Assembly: GCA_937958005.1 (NCBI GenBank)
Contig: CALGOB010000003.1
Coordinates: forward strand, 1-46,067
DNA: 46,067 nt
Origin: an uncultured Cyclobacteriaceae bacterium
Lineage (GTDB): Bacteria; Bacteroidota; Bacteroidia; Cytophagales; Cyclobacteriaceae
Reading direction: 5' to 3'
Positions within the stretch are counted from its first letter, which is position 1; each line of letters starts with the position of its first letter. Positions 1-9,900 of the stretch are shown piece after piece. Both the position numbers and the translations under genes were made by a program. Under the pieces are notes generated by a model. The model saw only the letters and a program-made list of their open reading frames with translations. It did no database searches and was not told where the DNA came from.

Positions 1-200
1 GGCCTTGTTGATGAGAAAAGGACCGCGGCCGCCAAAAAAATCAACAGGGTCGCTTGGCGAATAATTTAAAGCTCCCACCCTAAACCCGGCAGCGGCCGAC
101 CGTCTCGCACACCCCGCTAAATGATCACCGCGACGGCGTACTGTGCCAACCCTCCAAAATGTATAAAAATGAAAACCTTTTTCTCGGATACTAGTAATAA
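1..200. repeat. Dispersed repeat B, copy 1
   Basis: About 200 bp that recurs, diverged, at 26360-26595. Shared blocks include CAACAGGGTCGCTTGG, CCCGGCAGCGG, CCCCGCTAAATGATCAC and TTCTCGGATACTAGTAAT. It is much richer in G+C than its surroundings and has short GC-rich inverted motifs such as CCCG/CGGG. No reading frame is evident. Its left end may lie outside the window. From 200 to 424 I see only AT-rich sequence, including a 22-base match near 207-230 to 30633-30656 (CCGTGATAATGTCTATTAT). Confidence 0.75.
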
Positions 201-424
201 TAAATAAACCGTGATAATGTCTATTATGTATGGAAATATTATGCTAATGAGTTTCTGCGCTAAGCTTTATAGCTTTAAGCTTGAATTATATACTTAAGGG
301 ACTACATAAAAGACACCATTTAGCAAATTGAAATTACCTTAACCGTCTAATATGAATCGTATATTGATTGTTTGCTTTGTTAATAGGAGGGGTTCTACTT
401 GAAGATCTTATTAACTTTTTGAAT

Positions 425-464
425 AAAAAAATAGATTACTCTTTGCACGAGTAACCTATTTTTT
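425..464 (-). terminator. Rho-independent terminator of topA
   Basis: Inverted repeat AAAAAATAG-TTACTC / GAGTAA-CTATTTTTT with a short loop, lying about 10 nt past the topA stop codon. On the minus strand it ends in a T run. The A/T symmetry means it could also act on the plus strand. Confidence 0.8.
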
Positions 465-473
465 ATCAATTCT

Positions 474-2807
474 TTATTTTTTCGCTCTTCCTCTACCTTT
501 TTTCTCAGGTGTTTTTTCTGCTAATTCAACACATTCATCATAGGTTAATTCTGTAGGTTCCTTATCCTTTGGGATTTTAACGTTCTTTTTTCCAAATTTA
601 ATATAAGGCCCATACCTACCTTTGAGAACTTGTACATCTGGATTTTCATCAAAAACCTTAATGAACTTCTCCGCATCAGCTTTTCTTTTTTCAAGGATCA
701 ATTCCAAAGCCTCTTCCTCAGTAATACTTAAAGGATCTTGTTCTTTTTTAAGAGAAACAAATTTTCCGTCATGTCTTATATAAGGCCCAAACCTTCCAAT
801 AGCAGCAGTCATTGGTTTATCTTCAAAAACACCTACTTCTCTTGGTAATTTGAACAGTTCCAAAGCATCATCTAAAGTAATGTTTTCAATGAACTGTCCT
901 TTTCTAAGGCTAGCGTACTGAGGTTTCTCGGCTTTTTCATCTTCAGCATCTGGTGTTTCTCCTAATTGAACGAAAGCACCATATCTTCCCATTCTTACAG
1001 AAATAGGTTTTCCATTTTTAGGATGTTCCCCTAATTCCCTGGTAGCAGATACGTCAGCCCTACTGATTTGCTCCGTATCTTCTACTTTAGAGTGGAATTG
1101 ACCATAAAATGATTGAATCATCTGATCCCATTGCTTTTCGCCGTTAGCAATTTCATCAAATTCTTTTTCAACTTTAGCTGTAAAGGAAAAATCAATTACA
1201 TTGGGAAAATGGTCTACTAAAAAGTCATTGACAATCATGGCAATGTTGGTAGGGAAAAGCTTATTCTTTTCTGCTCCCGTCATTTCTTTATTGGTCACTT
1301 TATCAAGTGTGCCATTGGAAAGCGTTAATTCTCTGTATTCTCTCTCTTTCCCGTCCCTTGCTTCTTTTAAAACATAGTTTCTTTTCTGAACAGTAGAAAT
1401 AGTAGGCGCATAAGTAGATGGTCTTCCTATACCCATTTCTTCTAAAGTTTTTACAAGACTTGCTTCTGTATATCTAGGTTTATGTCTAGTGAAACTTTCC
1501 CTTGCTTTTATAAATGACAACTTCAATTCTTCCCCTATGGTTAAAGGCGGAAGCATTGTTTTTTGATCTTCGTCATTTTCCTCTTCATCATCTGTAGATT
1601 CTATATAGGCTTTTAAGAAACCTTCAAACGTGATGACCTCCCCAGTAGCTGTTAATGAAAGATCGGAAGTTGAAATGCCAATAGTTGCTTGCGTTTTCTC
1701 AATTTTGGCATCAGCCATTTGAGAAGCGATAGCCCTCTTCCAAATGAGCTCATATAATTTCTTTTCCGCAGATTCCCCATCTGTGGTATGATTGGCAAAA
1801 TTAGTGGGTCTTATGGCCTCATGAGCTTCTTGAGCACTTGATGACTTGTTTTTATAAACCCTAGTTTCTACATATTCTTTCCCATAGGCTTTAGTAACTT
1901 CTGCTACAGCACCATTCACAGCTTCTACAGATAGATTAACAGAGTCAGTTCTCATGTAGGTAATCTTACCAGACTCATACAATCTTTGGGCTACAGACAT
2001 CGTATAGCCTACAGAATAGCCAAGTTTTCTACTGGCCTCTTGTTGGAGTGTTGAAGTAGTAAAGGGAGCTGCTGGTGATTTTTTACTAGGCTTTTTAACC
2101 AGGTCATCAATACTAAAAGTTGCTGTTTTACAAGTTTCTAGGAACTCTTCGGCTTCCTGTTCACTTTTAAATTTTTTGCCTAATTCCGCTTTGAGTATTT
2201 TTCCTTTATCTAGGAGAAATTCTGCAGAAATCTTGAAACTTGATTCTGCATTAAATTTGTCAATTTGTCTTTCACGCTCTACCACCAATCGGACAGCAAC
2301 AGATTGAACTCTTCCAGCAGAAAGGCCTGCTTTTATCTTTTTCCATAAAACGGGAGATAATTCAAACCCCACCAGACGGTCTAATATCCTTCTTGCCTGC
2401 TGGGCATTTACCAAGTCTACATCTATCGTCCTAGGGTTTGCTATAGCAGCCTGTATAGCTCCCTTAGTTATTTCTCTAAAAACAATACGTCTAGTATTGC
2501 TTTCATTAAGCTTAAGTGCTTCCTTTAAATGCCAGCTAATGGCTTCACCTTCACGGTCATCATCACTCGCTAGATAGACAATCTCAGCATCTTTGGTTAA
2601 TTTCTTTAATTCCCTAATGACATCTTTCTTGTCTGCAGAAACTTCATAAGTAGGTTTAAACCCATTGTCTATATCTATGGCCTTATCCCCTTTGGGTAAG
2701 TCCCGGACATGACCATAACTAGATTTAACTACATAGTCTTTTCCCAAATAACCTTCAATAGTCTTTGCTTTTGCAGGAGACTCCACTATGACTAAATTCT
2801 TGGACAT
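474..2807 (-). CDS. topA: DNA topoisomerase I (type IA)
   Basis: A 777-residue type IA topoisomerase, which relaxes negative supercoils through a transient 5'-phosphotyrosine link. The N-terminal Toprim domain begins MSKNLVIVESPAKAKTI and has the metal-binding SDDDREGE motif near residues 81-88. The catalytic tyrosine is Tyr284 in ITYMRTDS. The C-terminus lacks zinc-finger cysteine clusters. Instead it has at least three GR(Y/F)G-type repeats (GRYGAF, GRFGPY, GRYGPY), as in the Toprim C-terminal repeat family common in Bacteroidota, and ends in a basic GRGRAKK tail that may bind DNA. The ATG at 2807 gives the family N-terminus exactly. It is divergent from sixA with 131 bp between them. Length and motifs fit the family well. 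Confidence 0.97.
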   Translation of the reverse strand: MSKNLVIVESPAKAKTIEGYLGKDYVVKSSYGHVRDLPKGDKAIDIDNGFKPTYEVSADKKDVIRELKKLTKDAEIVYLASDDDREGEAISWHLKEALKLNESNTRRIVFREITKGAIQAAIANPRTIDVDLVNAQQARRILDRLVGFELSPVLWKKIKAGLSAGRVQSVAVRLVVERERQIDKFNAESSFKISAEFLLDKGKILKAELGKKFKSEQEAEEFLETCKTATFSIDDLVKKPSKKSPAAPFTTSTLQQEASRKLGYSVGYTMSVAQRLYESGKITYMRTDSVNLSVEAVNGAVAEVTKAYGKEYVETRVYKNKSSSAQEAHEAIRPTNFANHTTDGESAEKKLYELIWKRAIASQMADAKIEKTQATIGISTSDLSLTATGEVITFEGFLKAYIESTDDEEENDEDQKTMLPPLTIGEELKLSFIKARESFTRHKPRYTEASLVKTLEEMGIGRPSTYAPTISTVQKRNYVLKEARDGKEREYRELTLSNGTLDKVTNKEMTGAEKNKLFPTNIAMIVNDFLVDHFPNVIDFSFTAKVEKEFDEIANGEKQWDQMIQSFYGQFHSKVEDTEQISRADVSATRELGEHPKNGKPISVRMGRYGAFVQLGETPDAEDEKAEKPQYASLRKGQFIENITLDDALELFKLPREVGVFEDKPMTAAIGRFGPYIRHDGKFVSLKKEQDPLSITEEEALELILEKRKADAEKFIKVFDENPDVQVLKGRYGPYIKFGKKNVKIPKDKEPTELTYDECVELAEKTPEKKGRGRAKK

Positions 2808-2938
2808 ATATTATCGCGATTTCTATAATGTGACCAAATATCTTCAAAAAAATTGAATATAATAGACGTATTTTTTTTCAATTAGTTTTTTATACCGCCT
2901 TAAGTAGTATATTAGACCATAAATTTTGTATTCAAGAT

Positions 2939-3424
2939 ATGTTAAAGAAAATTTTTTTAATCAGACATGCAGAGGCCTCACATTCAGGTGTAGGATTAAA
3001 AGATTTTGATAGACCCCTTACAGCCAATGGTTTACGTGACGCTGTACATATTGGAAAGTACCTTTTTAAAAAAAATGTAATTCCAGAAGTATTTCTATCA
3101 AGCTCTTCTTTGAGAACCTCCCAGACTTCGGATGAAATTGCAACACAAATAAAATTTGAAAGAAATAAAATTTTATTTTTAGATAAATTGTACGAACCTT
3201 CAGTTAGAGAGTTGTTTGAACAGATCAATATGATTGAAAAGGGAAATACTGCTATTTTAGTAACTCATAATCCATCCGTTACTTATTTGGTAGAGTATCT
3301 TACCAACGAACCAGTTGGTAATATGGAACCAGGTACTATTATTGAAGTTGATTTTGCCCTAGATGATTGGAGTGCTGTGACTCAACATTCTGGTGAATTA
3401 GTGAATAGATATACACCAGCTTAA
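2939..3424 (+). CDS. sixA: Histidine phosphatase, SixA-like
   Basis: A 161-residue histidine phosphatase superfamily protein. The signature LIRHAEAS near the N-terminus supplies the phospho-accepting His10 with Arg9. A second arginine lies in SSLRTSQT (about residue 59), and the distal catalytic histidine is His110 in VTHNPSV. Short single-domain members of this size resemble SixA, which dephosphorylates phosphohistidine on signalling or PTS proteins. The true substrate here cannot be read from sequence. It is divergent from topA and converges on the TlpA-like gene with 45 bp between stops. The ATG at 2939 places the RHA motif at the usual distance from the start. Confidence 0.88.
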   Translation: MLKKIFLIRHAEASHSGVGLKDFDRPLTANGLRDAVHIGKYLFKKNVIPEVFLSSSSLRTSQTSDEIATQIKFERNKILFLDKLYEPSVRELFEQINMIEKGNTAILVTHNPSVTYLVEYLTNEPVGNMEPGTIIEVDFALDDWSAVTQHSGELVNRYTPA

Positions 3425-3469
3425 ATTTTAAGCGTTCAATTTTGGAAGATTGTCCAAACCAATTGGAAA

Positions 3470-4048
3470 TTAGTTCAGTGTCATCAAGAATTCAGTGAAT
3501 TTTTCTGAATTGTATTTAGCAATTCCATGATGTTTGGCTACAATTTTTCCTTGTGGGGATATTACATAAGTGGTAGGGATGGAATGCGTGTCATAAATCT
3601 CTGGAAGTTGAGTATTTAAAAAATAGACAGGTAAATCTAAATTCTCTTTGACCATAAATTCCTTTGCTTTCTGTTGCTTTCTATCCATCGAAATCATAAT
3701 AAATATAATATCATCTCTATTTCTCAAGGATGTTCTTAGCTCATGGATGTCAGGCATTTCGGCAATGCAAGGAGGACACCAAGTTGCCCAAAAATTCATG
3801 AAGATTGTCTTCCCTTTAAATTGATCAAAACTAATTTTATTTCCGTCAATGTCTTTAATCGAAAAATTATAGTCAGCTTCTTCAATATCTTCTTTATCTA
3901 GTACAGATGGAGTAACTAAGCCTGTATGTAAAACACCTTTTTGGACGTAAGAAGCTATTTTTGTACCAATGTTAGTATTGATAACAATGATTAACACAGC
4001 AAGAATTACTATCCACTCGATGATTTCTTTTTTAAGTTTTTTTTTCAT
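3470..4048 (-). CDS. TlpA-like membrane-anchored thioredoxin
   Basis: A 192-residue TlpA/ResA-type thiol-disulfide oxidoreductase. A basic N-terminus (MKKKLKKE) and one hydrophobic segment (about residues 10-27) anchor it, with the thioredoxin domain expected on the periplasmic side. The active site WCPPC has Cys91 and Cys94, followed by EMPD. A cis-proline motif (SIPTTYV) and a C-terminal region typical of the AhpC/TSA-Redoxin clan follow. Likely role: reducing or resolving disulfides in envelope proteins or cytochrome c maturation; the partner is unknown. A TTG at 4060 would add four residues. I chose the ATG at 4048 because it begins the basic stretch before the membrane segment. Confidence 0.9.
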   Translation of the reverse strand: MKKKLKKEIIEWIVILAVLIIVINTNIGTKIASYVQKGVLHTGLVTPSVLDKEDIEEADYNFSIKDIDGNKISFDQFKGKTIFMNFWATWCPPCIAEMPDIHELRTSLRNRDDIIFIMISMDRKQQKAKEFMVKENLDLPVYFLNTQLPEIYDTHSIPTTYVISPQGKIVAKHHGIAKYNSEKFTEFLMTLN

Positions 4049-4187
4049 TACGAAAGTCAATTTCTTCTATTCTAATAGAGAATTCAATTAAAGCAAAAGA
4101 AGTTCAAAAAAATATAAAAATGTTCTTATGATGATAGATAAATAATGTTTTAATTAGTTTTACTACTTTAAACTTCTAGTTGAAACC

Positions 4188-5981
4188 ATGAAAAAGGTTG
4201 TATTATATAGTATTTTATTTTTATTAACATTAGGCTCTGTTAGTGCACAGAAAATAAAATATAAAGAACTATTCCCAATATTAGAGAGTAAAAATTATAG
4301 CGAAGGTGAGCCAAAATTGAGGGCATTTCTTGCAAATCCTAAAAATGCAGAGCATCCAAATGCCAATCTGCAAATGGTTTTGTTATTGAAAGATAAAATC
4401 AAGCCTTTAGAAATTATCAACGATTCTTCTAAAATCATTAAATATTGTGATTCTATACAAGTATTTGCGTTACGTACAAAGAAGTTGATCACTGATAGAG
4501 AAGTTAAAAAGAAGGATCAATATTATAAAGCTTATTATAAACGAGATTTAAGGACAGGAAGTTTTGGTATTAAATCTTCTCATATTCACTCTGATTTAGA
4601 TGATATATTGAAATATCATAAAGTGATCAGTGAAGGTACTTCTTTTCTAGCAGTGACTTTACCAGAATTAGCTAAATCTCAAGCAGAAAGTAGTGAATTA
4701 TACACGAAAATACTGGAGGGATATGACTCAGAAACGAGTTTAGCATTGGCTTTAAATGAAGAAATAAAAAATCAACTAATTGAGTTAAAAGCGAAAGATG
4801 AAAATACTAGGGAGATCGTAGCTTCCATTCAAGGAAAGGTAGCGACTTTACCTGAAATTGGTTTCATTTCAGACGAGGAATTGAAGGCAATTGAAAATTT
4901 TGCAACTGATGGAATTGAGAATAAAGATGTTTATCAAGGCAGCTTTGAGATTTGGGAGTTTAACAAATTTGTAGATAGGATAATTCAAACATCTGAAGGC
5001 AAAATGTCGACTTTTCATCAGTCTTTATTAGATGAAAACAAGAAGCTCGATCAAGTGAATAAGAAGATTGCAAGAGCTGAAATATCCGCTGTAAGACCAT
5101 TCATCAGTACTTCATTATTAAAACAGTCATCTTCTATTGATCCGAATAATTTGGTTATTAATATTCTAAAATTCAAAAAAATAGAAGCAACTTTTAATTT
5201 ACTGAGTTTGAAGGACGAAGATGTATCTCATGTTTACTTGCAGCTAGTGAAATATGATTCATTAAATCAAATGATAAATAAAGCGAATGAGTTTTTAGAA
5301 AAGATCATTGAAAAGAATACCAAGTTAGAAAAATTAAAATATAGTTCTTTCATTCGAACTGTTTATAACCGTGAGTCACAACTGGATAAATACATTGATG
5401 TAAAGAAAATTTGGGTTAAAAACAGAAAAGCTTTGGTTAGTAACCAAGTAGAAGAACTAAATGAGGCGGTCAAATGGGGAGTAAATCAAAATGACTCGAT
5501 TGCTGTTTTTCTTGAAAACCAAAATAACCTGATGAAGAATTTCACTACTTACATTGCTGAAGACTCGGCATATTTTAAAATTATTGGAGGCTTTGAATTA
5601 ACAAACTCCCCTTTGGTTGCTTTTATTGGTAGGGTAGACCCAAGTATGAGTTTGATCTGGAAGCATACCTTTAAAACGAATATTTCATTGCAAGATTCGT
5701 TACAAGATAAGACTTATTTTAAACTACTTCCTGGGTTTGAAGAATACACAACTGTACATTATACAAGTGATGAGAAGAATTATCATTTTATTGCATTCAA
5801 TAAGTCATCAGGAGATGTTGAATGGGAAGTATCTACAAAAGTAAAAACACCTATTTTTGAAGTGAAATATAACGAGTTGACTAAAGAAATGGTTTTATTC
5901 TTAAATGATCCAGATAATTTGCCCGAAGGAGATGAAATCAAATATATGGTGATAGATAAATCTGGGAATATTAGAAAATGA
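4188..5981 (+). CDS. Secreted protein of unknown function
   Basis: A 597-residue protein I do not recognise. It starts with a clear Sec signal peptide (MKKVVLYSILFLLTLGSVSAQ, cut after Ala-Gln or nearby). The middle (about residues 60-450) is rich in Lys, Glu and Leu and looks helical, possibly coiled coil. The last 120 residues contain alternating strands with motifs such as LIWKHTFKT and VEWEVSTK, which resemble blades of a PQQ or BamB-type propeller; this is a weak resemblance only. The downstream lipoprotein gene overlaps it by 4 nt (ATGA), so the two are probably translated together and act at the same place in the envelope. Confidence 0.85.
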   Translation: MKKVVLYSILFLLTLGSVSAQKIKYKELFPILESKNYSEGEPKLRAFLANPKNAEHPNANLQMVLLLKDKIKPLEIINDSSKIIKYCDSIQVFALRTKKLITDREVKKKDQYYKAYYKRDLRTGSFGIKSSHIHSDLDDILKYHKVISEGTSFLAVTLPELAKSQAESSELYTKILEGYDSETSLALALNEEIKNQLIELKAKDENTREIVASIQGKVATLPEIGFISDEELKAIENFATDGIENKDVYQGSFEIWEFNKFVDRIIQTSEGKMSTFHQSLLDENKKLDQVNKKIARAEISAVRPFISTSLLKQSSSIDPNNLVINILKFKKIEATFNLLSLKDEDVSHVYLQLVKYDSLNQMINKANEFLEKIIEKNTKLEKLKYSSFIRTVYNRESQLDKYIDVKKIWVKNRKALVSNQVEELNEAVKWGVNQNDSIAVFLENQNNLMKNFTTYIAEDSAYFKIIGGFELTNSPLVAFIGRVDPSMSLIWKHTFKTNISLQDSLQDKTYFKLLPGFEEYTTVHYTSDEKNYHFIAFNKSSGDVEWEVSTKVKTPIFEVKYNELTKEMVLFLNDPDNLPEGDEIKYMVIDKSGNIRK

Positions 5982-6439
5982 GAATTTATTGTTTATGTAT
6001 ATTGCTGCTTTTGATTGTGTCATGCAATGAAAATCCAATTGAAGCTAGTCTATCAAGAGATCAATTTAGTTTCCTTTTGGCTAGTGATAGTTTAAAGACT
6101 TGGGAAGTTGCCTCTAATGGCACAAATAATTTCTTAAACTGTGAAGATAACGTCATTTATATTTTCGAAGCCAGCGTAATGGATACTGGAAATCTTTTTA
6201 TTAGAGAACCATTGTTAGATTGCAATGATGAGATGGTATTAGATCCAGATACAACCCAGAGACTTAGGTGGACTTTAACGGAAACTGAATCTTCTATTTT
6301 TGACAACCAACTGTTTATTATCGATGGCAGTGCAAGTGAACAATTTGAAATTCAGAGGATTGACCCTACTACCTTAGTTATTAGTTCTGTTCTAGACCAG
6401 CAAACAATTTTTTTAGACAGTCTTTTTTTAAATCCCTAA
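5978..6439 (+). CDS. Putative lipoprotein, unknown function
   Basis: A 153-residue protein whose first 16 residues form a lipoprotein signal with the lipobox LIVSC, the cysteine at position 16 being the predicted acylation site. The rest has no motif I know. It contains two further cysteines (in FLNCEDN and LLDCNDE) and alternates short strands, like small lipocalin-like or beta-sandwich lipoproteins of Bacteroidota, which is inference. Its ATG overlaps the TGA of the preceding gene, indicating an operon. The final codons and stop (AATCCCTAA) match the left end of repeat A found again 50 nt downstream, so the repeat may have supplied the end of the gene. Confidence 0.8.
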   Translation: MRIYCLCILLLLIVSCNENPIEASLSRDQFSFLLASDSLKTWEVASNGTNNFLNCEDNVIYIFEASVMDTGNLFIREPLLDCNDEMVLDPDTTQRLRWTLTETESSIFDNQLFIIDGSASEQFEIQRIDPTTLVISSVLDQQTIFLDSLFLNP

Positions 6440-6907
6440 GGAACAAATATAGACAGACTCTATTCTCAATAGATAATTTTTAATCCCTAAGGGATATTAA
6501 TTCCCCTGGCCGGGCGCCCCGACTCTTGAGTCGATCATTAAATTATTGCCCATAGATACCCCGTACCCTTGGGTCGGGGTTGGTTCATTGCCTGTGAAGA
6601 ATTTTTTATTTGAAATTATTCAAATTTCGTCTACCGAATTCAAGAGTAATTTTAGATGATAAAACCTTGAATAGGTGATTTTTTTCGATCAAGGTCAGGT
6701 TTTGACAGATGGTTTATCAACATTAATTGGTAAATTTGTAATTCAGTTATTTCGGGTTTATTAGATTCAGCACCTTATTAACCTTTGAATGTTATATAGT
6801 ATTTGGTATTGATGGAATTTTCGAATTTTAGAAAGTTTGTTAACGCCTCACAATTAAGTTGATTAATTTTTTATTAACATCATGTATTCATTTGTAAAGA
6901 TTAAATA
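6440..6907. other. Intergenic region upstream of the giant gene
   Basis: Holds repeat A1 (6481-6592). Beyond that I see AT-rich sequence with a 7-bp inverted repeat ACCTTGA/TCAAGGT (6663-6669 and 6688-6694) and a TAAATTTG box at 6731-6738, which fits the Bacteroidota -7 consensus TAnnTTTG but has no TTTG about 19 nt upstream. The promoter of the giant gene must lie here, but I cannot place it firmly. Confidence 0.5.
6481..6592 (+). repeat. Structured repeat A, copy 1 (short form)
   Basis: Begins with the near-palindrome ATCCCTAAGGGAT and carries two hairpins. HP1 is GACTCTTGAGTC (6521-6532). HP2 (6559-6579) pairs CCCCG with CGGGG and ACCC with GGGT. The conserved linker CGATCATTAAATTATTGCCC lies between them, and TTGGTTCATT ends the element. 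It recurs in the same orientation at 20420-20513. The lipoprotein gene stops 42 nt upstream on the same strand. Confidence 0.85.
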
Positions 6908-9900
6908 ATGACTTTAAAACTTTCTAAATTAGTATTTATTGCAGGGTTATTTTTGTTCTCCCTTATAAGTTTTAATTCACGTGCGCAAACTACTTATACA
7001 TCTACAGGCTCTGGTAATTTTAGAGATAATATTTGGAGTCCTGTTGTGCCTGATTTTGACAACGTAACTTCTGATATTTTCATTATTAATGATGGGGATG
7101 CAATAGTTTTGGCAAGCGATGTTAGTATTTCGGATCTTGAAATAGGGCAGGGCGGAGCAGGTGCTACCTTTACCATGGGGAATGATGCTTCAGGTAGGTC
7201 ACTTACCATAAGCGGGAATCTTACCAATTTAATTAATTCATCCTTTAATGTGTCAAACAATGGAGCTACTCATACTGTGAACCTTGCAGGCGATCTTGTC
7301 AATGCAGGAGCTGCCTTTAATCTCATTACGGGTAGTGAAGTAGCAAATTTTGTTTTTGACAATTCTGCTACATCCGTAATTTCAGGAACAGCAATTACTT
7401 TTAATGACCTGACAAGAAGTGGAGGTGGTGGACTAATTATTACTAGTGGAATTACAGTGGCGGGTAATTTTGTAGCTACAGGATTAGGAACTGATATATC
7501 AAGTTCAGAGAACATGAGTTTTCAAGGAAACTTCAATGTTGTTTCATCCGCTAGTTTTGAGGCAACAAACAGTACTGTTTTTTTTAATGGAGCTTCAGCT
7601 CAAACACTAGATTGGACAGATGGTACAGCAACCTTTAACAGCTTGATATTTGATAATAGTGTAAAAACTATTGAAGGAAATCTAAGTTCAGACGGTACTA
7701 TAGAAATTACGGATGATGCTGTTATTAATAGCACTGGGAGAGATCATAATATAGCTAATTTAGAAGTGAAAAACAGTTTGGGAGTTGGTTTTAGTGATGG
7801 TACTGTAACTTTTATAGGAGGAGAACTGAGGTTTGGAGATGATACAAATACAGATGGTTCTTTTACGCTTGGTTCCAACGTAAACATAATTTTTGATGGA
7901 AATGTCTTTTTGGAAAGAGATGACCATATTACCGTTGATGGTGATTGTGAAATAACGTCAGATGGATTTCTTGTAATTAATGGAACAGATATGACTGTCC
8001 CTGCTGGAGAAAGGGATACAGAATTACTAGTAACTGGCAGTCGAAATTTAACAATTAGAGATAATGGAGATTTATTTATACGAGGGTATGATAATTTCCC
8101 GACAGGTTTTGAAACATATACTTTTGAAATACTAAGTTTACTGAGGTATGATGCTGATTTTGATCAAATTATAGCTGGTGAAAATAGTCTTAATGTACCG
8201 ATAGAGATAGGAAGGCTATTTTTGAGTCAGCCTGACAATTCGCCTACTAGGGTTAAGACACTATCCTCTGGAGATAACGTTTTGAATATTAACGGTAGGT
8301 TTGATTTGATCAATGGAATTACTTTTCAGTTTAATCATGTAGCAACTATTACGTTTGGTGAAAGTTTGTTTATGGATCCAGGAGCAACTGCCGGTGATCC
8401 TACTTTTAATACACCGCTTGCAACTGTTATTATGGATGCAGACATAAATCAAACAGTTGATGGTCCTGTACAGGGGAATTATGAAGTAGATCAGTGGTTT
8501 ATAACTAATACAGCTACTCCCACCTCTTCAAGAAATATCAATATTGACGATAACATTGCAGTTTCATCCGTATTTTCAGTATTAAATCCGAATGGATCTT
8601 TGGCAAGTGATTTAAACATTGACTTAGATGATAACCAAATATTTGGGGATGTAGGTTCTTCCGAGAGTTTCATTCTTGGAGACTTTACCTCTATTTTTAC
8701 AAGTACAGATGATCCGTCAGGATTTGCAGAAGGCTTTGGAGATTCATCTCCAGCTGATTTTATAGATATTAGTGAAAATAGCATTGTCAGATTTGATAGG
8801 AATGGTAATCAGACCATCCCAGCATTTAATGGGGGGTCTTTTGGTAACATTGAATTTTCAGGAAGTGGAAATAAATACGTCACGAATAATCTAGATATAA
8901 ATGGGGATGTCACTAGAGTTGGGGGGACCCCTATTTTTAGGTTTGGAACTTTATTTATAAACCCTCCCGGTATTGAAGTTAGTTTTTCAGCGGAACACAC
9001 TGTAGCAGGTGATTGGAATATGGCTACTGTTTATACTGGAGATAATGAGTCTAACAATGGTGCCGTAGAACCTAGTATTACTTTTGATGGGGCTGATCAA
9101 TTGATTAGTAGTTCTGATTTTAACAATGTGATTTTTTCTGGTACGGGTACCAAGACATTAACAGGTACTCTATTGATAGATGGGGATTTAGTAATCAATG
9201 ATGCCGTTCTATTAAATGCGGGCTCAGAAGCAATAGACATAGCTGGTGATTGGACTGAAAATGGAACTGGAAACTTTATACAAACTGGATCAATAACTGA
9301 TTTTAATGGCGGAAGTAATCAAACGATCATAGCTAATGTGAATTCACATTTTAATGATTTAGATATTACCAATAGTTCTACGGTAACAATTGGGTCAAAT
9401 ATACAAATTGGCAGAGACTTAGATATACAAAATGGTTCTACCATGAACATGGATGGACAAACCCTTAGGATTGCAAGAGATCTGATTGTTAATTTTTCAG
9501 GAACATTTAATTATAGTGATGTCAATACCAGTATTATAATTTTTGATGGGAATACAGAACAAGATATTCGAAATGTCAATGCTGCTCAGAATTTCCCAAC
9601 ACTACAGTTTGAAGGTGTTGGAATAAAAGAAATTGTAAATAATATAATGAGGATAGAAGGAGATGTTTTCATCAGTAATGAAGCAACATTTCAAGGCAAT
9701 AATTTTGAGATAGACTTTTCAGGTAATAACTGGGTCAACAGTGGGAATTTTAACCATACTAATTCCGTAAATTTCCTCAATGCAGGTGGTAGTTCAACTG
9801 TTAGCACATCTACTTTTCATGACATTGAAATAGGTAGAAGTGATGGTTCTGTAACTACTAGTGTGACATTGGGTGGAAATATCTCATTAAATGGAGAAAT

